64,000 nt of DNA from Roseburia sp. (GCA_022771695.1 JALEKJ010000017.1:53721-117720); one strand, 5' to 3'. Counted from the stretch's first letter, positions 16,300-25,388 are shown. Notes: generated by a model not told the origin, from the sequence alone. Translations and numbers: made by a program.

Positions 16300-16812
16300 A
16301 TGAAGGTTGCGATTCTTTATAAGAGCCTGACGGGAAATACAAAGCTGGTGGCAGAAGCAATCAGAGATGTGGTGCCGGAGAAAAATCTGGTGTATTTCGG
16401 AACCCCGGAGGACGGAATAGAGGCAGAATTGTATTTGTTAGGCTCGTGGACGGATAAGGGAAACTGTGACGGAGAGCTTGCGGAATTTGTAAAAAAGCTG
16501 GAGAACAAAAAGATTGCTTTTTTTGGCACGGCAGGCTTTGGCGGCTCACAGGAATATTACGATACACTTTTTTCGAGAGTGAAAGAGTGTATACCGCCTT
16601 CAAACGAGGTGCTCGGCAGTTTTTACTGTCAGGGCAAGATGCCGATGTCTGTGCGGGAACGATATGTTGCCATGCTACGGGAGCATCCCCAAGACAGGAA
16701 AATTGAGGCGAGCGTACGAAATTTTGATGAGGCGCTTTCACATCCGGACGAGGAGGATAGGGAGAAAGCTGCCAAGTGGGCGCTTGCTATGCTAAAGGCA
16801 GCAGACGAATAA
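16300..16812 (+). CDS. Flavodoxin-family protein
   Basis: The 170-residue protein begins with a flavodoxin fold: beta-strand VAILYKS, then the FMN phosphate-binding loop SLTGNT at about 9-14, a LGSWTDKG loop near 50 and a FGTAGFGGSQEYY loop near 75, all in positions of flavodoxin FMN contacts. The C-terminal third is helical and charged. It should be a cytoplasmic one- or two-electron carrier or an FMN-dependent partner of an unknown reductase. A good AAGGAGA site precedes ATG 16300. It is not adjacent to an obvious redox partner, so its pathway is unknown. Similar small flavodoxins are encoded beside gut reductases, but nothing here supports such a specific assignment. Confidence 0.75.
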   Translation: MKVAILYKSLTGNTKLVAEAIRDVVPEKNLVYFGTPEDGIEAELYLLGSWTDKGNCDGELAEFVKKLENKKIAFFGTAGFGGSQEYYDTLFSRVKECIPPSNEVLGSFYCQGKMPMSVRERYVAMLREHPQDRKIEASVRNFDEALSHPDEEDREKAAKWALAMLKAADE

Positions 16813-16937
16813 GAAAGTATTGTAAACAAGAGACTGGCACAGGCGGATGTTGTAGAATAAATAGGGAAGATTGTAACAAGGTGAAGGAATATTCAATTTT
16901 GGAGATTTTCAGATACATATTATAGAAGAAGTTAGGA

Positions 16938-16966
16938 TTGACAGTTCCGAAAAATTATATTATTAT
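16938..16966 (+). promoter_or_regulatory. Sigma-A promoter of the T-box transcript
   Basis: Consensus TTGACA (16938-16943), 17-bp spacer, TATTAT (16961-16966), just upstream of the leader. Confidence 0.75.
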
Positions 16967-16974
16967 CAAGAAAA

Positions 16975-17300
16975 TGTGAATGGCTGTGAAGAGAGATAGT
17001 AAGTATCCCGAATATTTCAGAGAGAAGCCGCTTGGTGAAAGGCTTTATAGGAGAGATACCGAACCGGTCTTGGAGCTGTGTACCGACTATGAGCATGATA
17101 TGATGTCTCATATAGGCTATGCTGGGATACGCCCATTACAGCGTAAAAGTATCTGCATAATGAATCTACTATAGGAAGCGGCTAGGAAAATGCAAGTACT
17201 TACTGAGGTCTGTATCGCAAGGTATAGATGAACAAAGGTGGTAACACGAAGCGCAAGCTCTCGTCCTTGAAACTATTTCAGGAAGGAGGGCTTTTTTTAT
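16975..17300 (+). ncRNA. T-box leader, proline specifier, with regulatory terminator
   Basis: Stem I elements are recognisable: the AGTA of the loop-E motif on the 5' side, an AGAGAG bulge with apical GGTG, and on the 3' side GAA followed by CCG (17064-17066) as specifier codon, that is proline. The antiterminator T-box core AAAGGTGGTAACACG (about 17234-17248) is present with AAC where ACC is usual. A terminator follows (arms around CTCTCGTCCTT and AAGGAGGGCT, T-run 17292-17298). Uncharged tRNA-Pro should prevent termination and allow transcription of the downstream rluA-like gene and proS. The upstream part of the gap (16813-16937) holds no gene I can see. Confidence 0.88.
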
Positions 17301-17947
17301 TGCTGAATATACTGTATGAAGACGATGATATCATCGTTTGCGTGAAAGCGGCAGGTGTTGCCACGCAGACGAAACAGATTGGTCAGAAAGATATGGAAAG
17401 CATGCTAAGGACTTATCGCATGCAAAAAGGAGAAGCATCCTACATTGGTGTGGTACACCGCTTGGACCAGCCGGTGTCCGGCGTGATGGTTTTTGCCAAG
17501 ACGAAAGAGGCTGCGGCGGGCCTGAGCCGTCAGATTGCGACAAAGGCAGCGGACAAATACTACTACGCAGTGACAGATGGTTTGCCTGCTAAGAAAAAGG
17601 GAAGTCTGGAAGATTATCTGCTGCGCGATGGCAAGACGAATCTCTCAAAAGTAGTTTCTCCCAAAACGGATGGCGCAAAGCGCGCTGAACTTTCCTATGA
17701 AGTATTAGAGCAAAACGAAAGCAATGCATTGGTGCGCATAAAACTTGCCACAGGACGCCATCACCAGATACGCGTGCAGATGGCACATGCGGGAGTTCCA
17801 CTTGTGGGTGACAGAAAGTATAATTTTAAGGAAAACATGAAGCAGGGAAACGGGCAGCTTGCATTATGTTCTTACAAGCTTGCATTCGTACATCCCACAA
17901 CCAAAAAGAAACTGGAATTTGAAATAGAAAATCCATTTTCACTTTAA
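17300..17947 (+). CDS. RluA-family pseudouridine synthase
   Basis: The 215-residue enzyme converts uridine to pseudouridine in rRNA or tRNA. The catalytic motif HRLDQPVSG, with its Asp, lies near residue 56. KYYYAV, AELSYEVL, LATGRHHQIRVQ and GDRKY follow in family order. Start choice: TTG 17300 is in frame, 9 bases after GGAGGG (17285-17290), and gives the usual N-terminal LNILYEDDDIIV. The in-frame ATG at 17228 lies inside the T-box antiterminator and is unlikely. The ribosome-binding site sits in the 3' arm of the leader terminator. The gene is placed between a proline T-box and proS, so it is co-induced with ProRS. No N-terminal S4 domain is present. The RNA target is unknown. Confidence 0.85.
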   Translation: MLNILYEDDDIIVCVKAAGVATQTKQIGQKDMESMLRTYRMQKGEASYIGVVHRLDQPVSGVMVFAKTKEAAAGLSRQIATKAADKYYYAVTDGLPAKKKGSLEDYLLRDGKTNLSKVVSPKTDGAKRAELSYEVLEQNESNALVRIKLATGRHHQIRVQMAHAGVPLVGDRKYNFKENMKQGNGQLALCSYKLAFVHPTTKKKLEFEIENPFSL

Positions 17948-17974
17948 TAATAAATCATGAAGGAGATACATGTT

Positions 17975-19417
17975 ATGGCAAAGGATAACAAAAAATTAGT
18001 AGAAGCAATTACATCGATGGATGAAGATTTTGCACAATGGTATACGGACGTTGTAAAAAAAGCAGAGCTGATTGATTATTCTTCCGTAAAAGGCTGTATG
18101 ATTATCAAACCTGCAGGCTATGCAATCTGGGAGAATATCCAGAAGGAGCTCGACCGCAGATTTAAGGAGACCGGCGTTGAAAACGTATATATGCCAATGT
18201 TTATCCCGGAGAGCCTTCTGGAAAAGGAAAAAGACCATGTAGAGGGCTTTGCTCCGGAAGTTGCATGGGTAACGCACGGTGGCTTGAACCCATTGCAGGA
18301 ACGTCTCTGCGTAAGACCTACCTCCGAGACCCTGTTCTGCGATTTTTACAAAAATATCATCCAGTCTTATCGCGATCTTCCAAAGGTATATAATCAGTGG
18401 TGCTCAGTGGTGCGTTGGGAGAAAGAGACAAGACCGTTCTTACGTTCCAGAGAGTTCTTATGGCAGGAAGGTCACACGGCTCATGCTACTGCAGAGGAAG
18501 CTGAGGAGCGTACCGTTCAGATGCTGAACCTCTATGCGGATTTCTGCGAGGAAGTGCTGGCAATGCCGGTGATTCGTGGGCGCAAGACAGAAAAAGAAAA
18601 GTTTGCGGGAGCAGAGGCCACTTATACCATTGAGGCACTTATGCATGACGGAAAGGCATTGCAGTCCGGAACAAGCCATAACTTCGGTGATGGATTTGCA
18701 AAAGCATTCGGTATCCAGTATACAGATAAGGATAACAAGCTGCAGTATGTACATCAGACATCCTGGGGTATGACCACACGATTGATTGGTGCTATCATCA
18801 TGGTACATGGTGACGATTCCGGTCTGGTATTGCCTCCAAGAATTGCACCGGTGCAGGCAATGGTAATTCCGATTCAGCAGCACAAGGAAGGCGTATTAGA
18901 GAAGGCTCAGGAAGTATGCGAGGCACTTGGCAAAGTATGTCGTGCGAAATTAGATGACTCTGACAAGAGTCCGGGATGGAAATTCTCCGAGCAGGAGATG
19001 CGCGGTATTCCGGTTCGTATCGAGTTGGGACCAAAGGATATCGAGGCAGGTAAGTGCGTAGTGGTTCGCAGAGATACCAGAGAAAAGCTGGAAATTTCTC
19101 TGGATGAGCTTACAGAGAAGCTTCCTGTGGTTTTGGAGACCATCCAGAAAGAGATGTTCGAGCGTGCAAAGGCACATCGCGATGCACATATCTGGGATGC
19201 GCATAACTACGATGAATTAAAGGATATCGCAGCAAACAAGCCGGGATTCATTCGCGGCATGTGGTGTGAGGATCAGGCATGTGAAGATAAGATAAAAGAG
19301 GAGTTGGCAGTAACCTCACGTTGTATGCCTTTCTCTGACCAGGAGCAGATTGCAAGTACCTGTGTCTGCTGTGGAAAACCTGCGCATAAGTTAGTATACT
19401 GGGGCAAGGCATACTAA
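17975..19417 (+). CDS. proS: Prolyl-tRNA synthetase, archaeal/eukaryotic type
   Basis: This 480-residue class II synthetase charges tRNA-Pro. It has motif 1 around the [12 protein letters not shown] segment, the RPTSETLF loop, motif 2 in [26 protein letters not shown] (whole region about 145-170), motif 3 [14 protein letters not shown] near 275, a HGTP anticodon-binding domain, and a C-terminal zinc-binding-like domain with cysteines in [11 protein letters not shown] and [10 protein letters not shown]. It lacks the editing insertion of the bacterial ProRS form, so it is the archaeal/eukaryotic type found in some Clostridia, probably an ancient transfer. ATG 17975 follows AAGGAGATAC. Expression is probably governed by the proline T-box upstream of the preceding gene. 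Confidence 0.96.
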   Translation: MAKDNKKLVEAITSMDEDFAQWYTDVVKKAELIDYSSVKGCMIIKPAGYAIWENIQKELDRRFKETGVENVYMPMFIPESLLEKEKDHVEGFAPEVAWVTHGGLNPLQERLCVRPTSETLFCDFYKNIIQSYRDLPKVYNQWCSVVRWEKETRPFLRSREFLWQEGHTAHATAEEAEERTVQMLNLYADFCEEVLAMPVIRGRKTEKEKFAGAEATYTIEALMHDGKALQSGTSHNFGDGFAKAFGIQYTDKDNKLQYVHQTSWGMTTRLIGAIIMVHGDDSGLVLPPRIAPVQAMVIPIQQHKEGVLEKAQEVCEALGKVCRAKLDDSDKSPGWKFSEQEMRGIPVRIELGPKDIEAGKCVVVRRDTREKLEISLDELTEKLPVVLETIQKEMFERAKAHRDAHIWDAHNYDELKDIAANKPGFIRGMWCEDQACEDKIKEELAVTSRCMPFSDQEQIASTCVCCGKPAHKLVYWGKAY

Positions 19418-19446
19418 AAATTGATAGCTATTAATTCTTGTAAATG

Positions 19447-19473
19447 GGCTGGAAAAATTTTCTGGCCTATTTT
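19447..19473 (+). terminator. Terminator of proS
   Basis: Stem GGCTGGAAAA / TTTTCTGGCC (with G-U pairs) followed by TATTTTA. Confidence 0.6.
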
Positions 19474-19541
19474 ACTAGGAATCATGTATAATAGAAAATA
19501 GAATATTTTTGGGAAAAAACAGGGGCTTTTTACAAAGAGAT

Positions 19542-19553
19542 GGTAACGTTACC
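19542..19553. promoter_or_regulatory. Perfect 12-bp palindrome upstream of the GGDEF gene, candidate operator
   Basis: GGTAACGTTACC is a perfect palindrome with a central CG, the form of LacI/GalR-family operators. It lies 29 bases before the start of the GGDEF protein and about 50 bases after a TATAAT (19487-19492). Function is inferred from shape and position only. Confidence 0.35.
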
Positions 19554-19582
19554 GGTATCGTTTCTAAAAAGGGAGAAGAATT

Positions 19583-22500
19583 ATGGAGAAATACTACAAT
19601 GGAGTGGTGGAACAACTGTTATCCGGGTTGGGGAGCACGTCTTATAACAGCTTTCTGGTTCGATACAGCGGAGAATTTTCTATTCAAAATTTAGATGTTG
19701 TCGCAGAGCTGCAAAAAAGACCGGATATTTACTTTGCGGCACATGAATTTTGCGACGGGGAGATTGCCGGCGGATATGAACCATATCTTTCCATTATCTG
19801 CGATATGTTCCGAAAACATATGAAAGGAGATTTTGCGGATTTTTTGGAGGAATGTGATGTTTATTATTTGCACCGCCCTGTTATTTTGGGGTATTTTCAT
19901 ACCGGTGTCTGCAGGAGAAAGGAGCCGGTGCTCTTAGATGAAGCAGCCTATGAGCAGGAACGTATGACGAATGCGTTGGAGAATATGCTTCTTCGCTTGG
20001 CAAGGGAGTGTCCGATTGTCATTCTTTTAAATCAGTTTCAGTTTGCTACAAGGAGTACGATGATATTGACCCAGCGTTTCATCTCCCAAGAAAATAAAAA
20101 TGTCGGATTGCTTCTGGGTGTAAATGACATGTTGACCATGCCGGAGTTTTTGGCGCCCGAATGGGAGATGATCTGCGAAAACTTTGAGGATGGAAGAAGA
20201 GTCTACCACATCGGTAATTCGGGGCAACGGAAGAAAAATACATCGGAAAAGGCGGAGAATAGTGACTACAGTAATGAAGCATATGAGAAACTGAACAATC
20301 TGGTGGGACTCTTGGATTTTGAACAGGCATCCTATCTGCTGCGAGGCATAGAACGCAGAATTAAGTTTGATAATCTTAAGGTAGCGGATGAATTGAAATA
20401 TAAATTGATGCGTTTGTTGGCGCATGTTTCGATACTGACGCAGGATATCTCTAAGACATTGGAAATATGTGAGGATTTAGAGAAAATTAATCTTCCCGGA
20501 AAGGAGCAGGAATGCCGCTTTGATCGGGACTATCTGATTGCTACGGCGTATATGTATCAGGGAAAGCTTCCGGAGGCATTGGAATATGCGAAGACGGCAC
20601 AAAAAGCGGCAAAAAAGTTGTCGGATGATTATTGCATCTTTTTAGCGGAACTGATAGAAACGCAGATACAAATGTCCGGATGGTATAACATTTTTTTCTG
20701 TGCCCAAGATGTTCAAGTCAGTGATAATTTGATAGATAAATTAACAAAATATGATTTTAAAAACCATCTGGCACATATTTATGTTTATGCCTACGATAAT
20801 AAGCCGGAGATTGTGGCAAAAGCTTACTACTCAGAGGAATTGCTTTCCTATTTCAGCAAAGGTGTGCAGCTTGCCAAAGAAATAGGAAATGAGCAGTTGA
20901 TTAATATGGCTTACCAGAAGAATATTATGCTTGCTGCCACCAACGGCATGTATGAGATTGCATTACTCTACTGCATACGGACATTTGAGGCACTGCGGGA
21001 TAAGACATCCGTGGAGGCGGGAAGAATATATTCCAGTATTGCTTACAATCTTTGCGCCATGGGAGAGAATGAGCGGGCAAAAATATATTACAACAAGTCT
21101 ATCGGCTTGTTTTATCGACTGCGCAAACCGGAGGATATTGCGGAAGTACAGTATAATAAAGCGTTAAGCTGTATCATGTGTGGAGAATACAGCGAAGCAG
21201 AAGCATATTTGAACTGGTGCATGAAAGCGGTGGAAAAACTTCACCTGAACAGTTTGCGTGTCTGTAACTTGTCAAAGCTATACGGGCTATTGGCGCTGGC
21301 GACTATTGTACAGGGAAATCGCTTTCGGTGTGAACAGTATATCGATAACTGCCGACAGTTTTTGAATTATGTATTAGAAAAAGAAAAGTTAGGTGGCGGG
21401 AATATCAGTGTAGTGCATGATTACGCAAAGATTGATGATGATATGTTCCTGTTTACATTTGCGAAAGCATTGCTGGCACATTTTGATGGCGAGGAAAAAC
21501 GGTCAGCAGAGTTGTATGAGCAGGCAGAAGAATACTTAAAGCACTCCGAGGGAAATCAGTTCTTCAGTCAGGCTTTGTTTTACAAGAGCAGGATGGAATG
21601 TTTCCTTGCGTTGAAAAATGAGCAGCTCTATGAGAAAGAAAAAGTGATATTGCAGAAATATGAGGAAGCTAATGGCAGTACTTTTAGCAACTTCATGGAG
21701 AATATCATAAGAAGGCTTCCTTCGGTGGAGAAGGCGTCAGACGAAATCCCGATGTCGAAACTGGATGAACTGTTGTGGCAGGAAAGTATGGTGTTGGCAT
21801 ATAAAAGCAAGAAACGGCAGCTCGATTTTATTTCTACCTGGCAGAATCTCATTGATGTGATTGATACCAGTGCCCAAAACATGATGGATGCCGTGATGAA
21901 GACCTTTCTTAACCATTTTAACGTGGACTGTGCGGTTTACGTGCGATATATAGAGCGGAAACCGCAGGTACTTTTCAATAATACCGGAAAGAAAATGAAA
22001 CCGGAAATATTAGAGCAACTGGAGTGTTCCTTAAAGCAGAGTCCGGGCGGATTTGTGATTTCAAAAATCAGCAGCAATTATGCGGAGCATCAGGATGTAA
22101 CTTCCCTGTTTGGAGAAGACGATGTATGTTCCATGGTGGCGGTACCTTTTTTCAACAATGAAAAATTGGAAAGCTTCCTCATTACCTATGTGCGCATGAA
22201 GGATAACTGGCATTCTTCCGTCAATCGCTATATGCTAGACGAAGATGATTTGAACATGTATCAGATGCTATTCCGTGAAGTAAAGTATTCTTTGAATAGA
22301 ATCGATGCTTATGATAAAATATATGAGATGAACACCAGATTATATCTCTCGGCAGTGACAGACCAGCTCACCGGGATTTACAACCGTGAGGGCTTTTACC
22401 GGAAGCTAAATTCTCTGTTGGAGGAATTTGCGCAGGGCGAAAGAAATGCTCGGCTGGGACTGATGTTTATTGACTTGGATAATTTTAAACATTATAATGA

Positions 22501-22885
22501 TACCTTCGGACATGATGTAGGCGATTTGATTCTGATAAAGATGGCAGAGATTTTTAAGGAATTAAGCAGAAATCGGGGATTTGTCTGCCGCTATGGAGGG
22601 GATGAGTTTATCCTCGTTTTTTACACAGCGGACAAGCCGGCGCTAGAGGAATGGGCGAAGCAGATTTATGCCGCCATTACGGAGGCGGAAGGCTTTGAAA
22701 AAGAAATTTCGGAGAGCTTGGGAGAGAAAATCACCATTGAAAAAGAACAGTGGATTTCCTGCTCCATTGGAATTGTGGCAAAGGAAAACATCAGGGACGA
22801 AGATGAGATAAATGAAATGATTAGGCAGGCGGATGACCTGCTTTACAGCATTAAAACATCAACCAAAGGAACATATTGTATATGA
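19583..22885 (+). CDS. Large TPR-repeat protein with GAF-like region and C-terminal GGDEF diguanylate cyclase domain
   Basis: The 1100-residue cytoplasmic protein ends in a GGDEF domain (about 930-1100) with LTGIYNREGF, FIDLDNFKHYND and RYGGDEF, all needed for making cyclic-di-GMP from two GTP. No RxxD inhibitory site is visible five residues before GGDEF, so product inhibition may be absent. The first about 230 residues resemble the fold-core of a STAND/AAA signalling ATPase (IVILLNQFQFA, a GLLLGVND strand) but have no Walker A. Residues of about 240-710 are helical TPR-like repeats (MYQGKLPEALEYAKTA, MGENERAKIYYNKSIG, CGEYSEAEAYLNWC). A segment of about 760-900 looks GAF-like. ATG 19583 follows GGGAGAAG. 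It overlaps cca by 4 bases (ATGA), so both share a transcript. Confidence 0.82.
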   Translation: MEKYYNGVVEQLLSGLGSTSYNSFLVRYSGEFSIQNLDVVAELQKRPDIYFAAHEFCDGEIAGGYEPYLSIICDMFRKHMKGDFADFLEECDVYYLHRPVILGYFHTGVCRRKEPVLLDEAAYEQERMTNALENMLLRLARECPIVILLNQFQFATRSTMILTQRFISQENKNVGLLLGVNDMLTMPEFLAPEWEMICENFEDGRRVYHIGNSGQRKKNTSEKAENSDYSNEAYEKLNNLVGLLDFEQASYLLRGIERRIKFDNLKVADELKYKLMRLLAHVSILTQDISKTLEICEDLEKINLPGKEQECRFDRDYLIATAYMYQGKLPEALEYAKTAQKAAKKLSDDYCIFLAELIETQIQMSGWYNIFFCAQDVQVSDNLIDKLTKYDFKNHLAHIYVYAYDNKPEIVAKAYYSEELLSYFSKGVQLAKEIGNEQLINMAYQKNIMLAATNGMYEIALLYCIRTFEALRDKTSVEAGRIYSSIAYNLCAMGENERAKIYYNKSIGLFYRLRKPEDIAEVQYNKALSCIMCGEYSEAEAYLNWCMKAVEKLHLNSLRVCNLSKLYGLLALATIVQGNRFRCEQYIDNCRQFLNYVLEKEKLGGGNISVVHDYAKIDDDMFLFTFAKALLAHFDGEEKRSAELYEQAEEYLKHSEGNQFFSQALFYKSRMECFLALKNEQLYEKEKVILQKYEEANGSTFSNFMENIIRRLPSVEKASDEIPMSKLDELLWQESMVLAYKSKKRQLDFISTWQNLIDVIDTSAQNMMDAVMKTFLNHFNVDCAVYVRYIERKPQVLFNNTGKKMKPEILEQLECSLKQSPGGFVISKISSNYAEHQDVTSLFGEDDVCSMVAVPFFNNEKLESFLITYVRMKDNWHSSVNRYMLDEDDLNMYQMLFREVKYSLNRIDAYDKIYEMNTRLYLSAVTDQLTGIYNREGFYRKLNSLLEEFAQGERNARLGLMFIDLDNFKHYNDTFGHDVGDLILIKMAEIFKELSRNRGFVCRYGGDEFILVFYTADKPALEEWAKQIYAAITEAEGFEKEISESLGEKITIEKEQWISCSIGIVAKENIRDEDEINEMIRQADDLLYSIKTSTKGTYCI

Positions 22886-24216
22886 AAATTGTTTTGCCGG
22901 AAAAAGTAAATCATATTATAAAGACCTTAACAGCGCATGGGTATGAAGCGTATGCGGTGGGTGGCTGCGTGAGGGACTCCATCCTGGAACGTGCGCCACA
23001 GGACTGGGATATTACCACTTCCGCGAAACCTGAACAGGTAAAGGAACTTTTTCGGCACACCATTGACACCGGTATCCAGCATGGAACGGTGACGGTGATG
23101 ATAGACCACGAAGGCTTCGAGGTGACAACCTATCGAATTGACGGCGAGTATGAGGATGCCAGACATCCGAAAGAGGTACAGTTTACAGCAAATCTGTTAG
23201 AAGATTTGAAACGACGTGACTTTACCATCAATGCGATGGCGTACAATGAAAAAGATGGGCTGGTGGACGCCTTTGACGGAATCGGTGATTTAGAGCGCGG
23301 TGTAATTCGGTGTGTGGGCAAAGCGGAGGAGCGCTTTTCTGAGGATGCGCTTCGGATGCTGCGCGCAATCCGGTTCGCAGCACAACTTGGATTTGCGATT
23401 GAAGCGGATACGAGGCAGGCAATCTGTTTGTTGGCAGGAAATATTGCAAAGGTAAGTGCAGAACGCATTCAAGTTGAGATGGTGAAGCTGCTGACATCAG
23501 AACATCCGGAACAGATTCAGACTGCATATGAGACGGGGCTTACGGCTATCTTTTTGCCGGAGTTTAATCGTATGATGGAGTGCGAACAGAACAACCCGCA
23601 TCATTGCTATTCGGTGGGCGTGCATACGGTTGAGGCAATGCGAGAGATTGCTGCGGATAAGGTTTTACGCCTTACGATGCTGCTTCACGATGTGGCAAAG
23701 CCGGAGTGCATCAAGACGGATGAGGCGGGTATCGACCATTTCTACGGTCATCCGAAGGCAGGCAGCGAGATGGCGAGAGGAATCTTGCGAAGATTAAAAT
23801 TTGACAATGATACAATAGATGCAGTGTGCAGATTGGTTGCATGGCATGATGATAATCCGGAACTGTCTGAGCAGAATGTGCGCAGGGCGATTCATCGGAT
23901 TGGCGTGCAGCAGTATCCGGCACTTTTTGCGGTAAAGCGTGCGGATATTCTCGCACAAAGCGGTTATCAGAGGGCAGAAAAGCTTGCATATGTGGCAGAT
24001 TATGAGCGATTGTATGAGGAAATAATGAAAAAACAGCAGTGCCTTACCATAAAAGACCTCGCCATAAATGGCAGCGATTTGATTGCGGCCGGAATGAAAC
24101 CGGGAAAAGAACTCGGAGCAGTGCTAAAACAGTTACTGGAGCTAGTACTGGATGAGCCGGAGCTCAATACGAAAGAGCAGTTGCTTGTACAGGCAGAGAA
24201 AATAAAATTAAATTGA
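22882..24216 (+). CDS. cca: CCA tRNA nucleotidyltransferase
   Basis: The 444-residue class II nucleotidyltransferase adds or repairs the 3' CCA of tRNAs. The catalytic head has GGCVRDSIL and the metal-binding aspartates in DWDITT near residues 39-41. RRDFTINAMA and the nucleotide-selecting motif EDALRMLRAIRFAAQLGF follow. A C-terminal HD domain has LLHDVAKP and a YGHPKAGSE segment, giving the long HD-containing form with possible phosphohydrolase activity. ATG 22882 overlaps the previous stop and has AAAGGA upstream; an in-frame TTG six bases earlier is less likely. Genes for the three tRNAs in this window do not all encode CCA, which makes this enzyme necessary. Confidence 0.95.
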   Translation: MKIVLPEKVNHIIKTLTAHGYEAYAVGGCVRDSILERAPQDWDITTSAKPEQVKELFRHTIDTGIQHGTVTVMIDHEGFEVTTYRIDGEYEDARHPKEVQFTANLLEDLKRRDFTINAMAYNEKDGLVDAFDGIGDLERGVIRCVGKAEERFSEDALRMLRAIRFAAQLGFAIEADTRQAICLLAGNIAKVSAERIQVEMVKLLTSEHPEQIQTAYETGLTAIFLPEFNRMMECEQNNPHHCYSVGVHTVEAMREIAADKVLRLTMLLHDVAKPECIKTDEAGIDHFYGHPKAGSEMARGILRRLKFDNDTIDAVCRLVAWHDDNPELSEQNVRRAIHRIGVQQYPALFAVKRADILAQSGYQRAEKLAYVADYERLYEEIMKKQQCLTIKDLAINGSDLIAAGMKPGKELGAVLKQLLELVLDEPELNTKEQLLVQAEKIKLN

Positions 24217-24235
24217 GTGCTGTCATGATTTTTTT

Positions 24236-24298
24236 ACCCCTTACATATGATGAATAGACACGGTGAATGACCGTAGCTGAATCATATGGAGGGGTTTT
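24236..24298 (+). promoter_or_regulatory. Long hairpin that includes the cotS-like ribosome-binding site
   Basis: ACCCC..CATATGAT (24236-24251) pairs with ATCATATG..GGGGT (24281-24295), with an inner CGGT/ACCG helix and TTTTT directly after. The right arm contains GGAGGGG, the likely ribosome-binding site of the next gene. It can act as a terminator for cca, as a block on translation of the next gene, or both. Confidence 0.55.
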
Positions 24299-24299
24299 T

Positions 24300-25277
24300 G
24301 TGTATAATCGACCGGAAGAGGTACTAGAAAAATATGAACTGGAAGTAAAAGCGGTTTCGAGAGGGCGTGAGAGCTATATCTGTGACACAGACCGGGGACA
24401 GAAACTTCTAAAAGAATATCGGGGGTCTACCTCGCGGGCAGAATTTTTAATGGGAATGCTGGAACACCTGCGGAGGCAGGGATTGTGCGTGGAGACGGTA
24501 AACCGCACAAAGGAAGGAATGCCGATTGCCGTGGGGGAGGATGAGACAAAGTACATCTTGTATGACACGTGGAATGGCTCGGAGTGTGATGTAAAAAAAC
24601 GCGAAGAGATGATTGGCGCGGTAAAAAAACTTGCCGAACTTCATAATGCGTCTTCCACTTATCAGGGGGAAATCCCGGAATTTGTAAAGGCAAATCAGAA
24701 CGCACTTCTGTTCTTATATGAAAAGCATAACCGTGAATTGAATAAGGTGAAAAATTACATACGTGCAAAGAAAAAGAAAAATGAGTTTGAACTGCTCTTT
24801 ATAGGACAATATGAGCGATATATGCAAAAGGCAAACCTTGTGACAGAGCAACTGCGAGGCATGCAGCCGGAGCCGGGAATCATAGGATTTTGTCACGGTG
24901 ACTATAATCAGCATAATGTTATTTTTTCTGGAAAAGAAATTGCAGTTGTCCATTTTGACAGCTTTGCATATCAGATACGTGTGAGCGACCTCGCAAACTT
25001 TATGCGGAAGATGATGGAAAAACATAGCTGGAATACAGGGCTTGGCTTGGACTTTATTCGTGCCTATGATAAGGTGCGCAAGCTTTCGGCGCAGGAGCTG
25101 CGCTATCTCTATCTGTATATGGCTTATCCTGAAAAATTCTGGAAAATCGCAAATCACTATTACAATGCGCACAAAGCGTGGATTTCAGGACGTAATATTG
25201 AGAAGCTAGAGAAATTCATTGAACAGGAAAATGAGCGCGAGCAATTCCTGGAAATGTTGTCTCATTTCACATCTTAG
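24300..25277 (+). CDS. CotS-family spore coat protein / aminoglycoside-phosphotransferase-like kinase
   Basis: The 325-residue protein has a kinase-like fold: an N-terminal lobe with GRESYICDTDRGQKLLKEY resembling the ATP-binding strand and lysine, the catalytic loop HGDYNQHNVIF near 210 (Asp as base, Asn for metal), and HFDSF as the DFG equivalent. CotS and its homologues YtaA and CotI are coat proteins of endospores with this fold, made in the mother cell. GTG 24300 is chosen because GGAGGGG lies five bases upstream; the upstream ATG 24267 lies inside the hairpin loop. The sporulation assignment is from family knowledge and the spore-former context; a metabolic small-molecule kinase is the alternative. 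Confidence 0.75.
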   Translation: MYNRPEEVLEKYELEVKAVSRGRESYICDTDRGQKLLKEYRGSTSRAEFLMGMLEHLRRQGLCVETVNRTKEGMPIAVGEDETKYILYDTWNGSECDVKKREEMIGAVKKLAELHNASSTYQGEIPEFVKANQNALLFLYEKHNRELNKVKNYIRAKKKKNEFELLFIGQYERYMQKANLVTEQLRGMQPEPGIIGFCHGDYNQHNVIFSGKEIAVVHFDSFAYQIRVSDLANFMRKMMEKHSWNTGLGLDFIRAYDKVRKLSAQELRYLYLYMAYPEKFWKIANHYYNAHKAWISGRNIEKLEKFIEQENEREQFLEMLSHFTS

Positions 25278-25278
25278 G

Positions 25279-25388
25279 GTATAATGTCGTTAGACATTAT
25301 ACGCACCGAAGTGCTGCGGGCTGATAGCGCAAATCGCCCAAAAGTCAGCAAGGTGACTTCGCTCGAGAAACGAAGCTTCTCGAGCTTG
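25279..25388. repeat. Cluster of three intergenic palindromes
   Basis: Downstream of the cotS-like gene lie GTATAATGTC / GACATTATAC (25279-25302), AAGTCA / TGACTT, and GCTCGAGAA / TTCTCGAGC, one after another. None is followed by a T-run, so they do not look like ordinary terminators. They resemble the other palindromic spacers of this window in style but I see no sequence copy of them here. Confidence 0.55.

Noticed and set aside
16300..16812. Identification of the flavodoxin as BilS of bilirubin reduction
   Set aside because: No bilR-like reductase adjoins it, and a flavodoxin fold alone does not support that role.
17228..17299. Upstream ATG start for the RluA-type gene
   Set aside because: It lies in the T-box antiterminator, lacks a ribosome-binding site, and would add a non-conserved N-terminal peptide.
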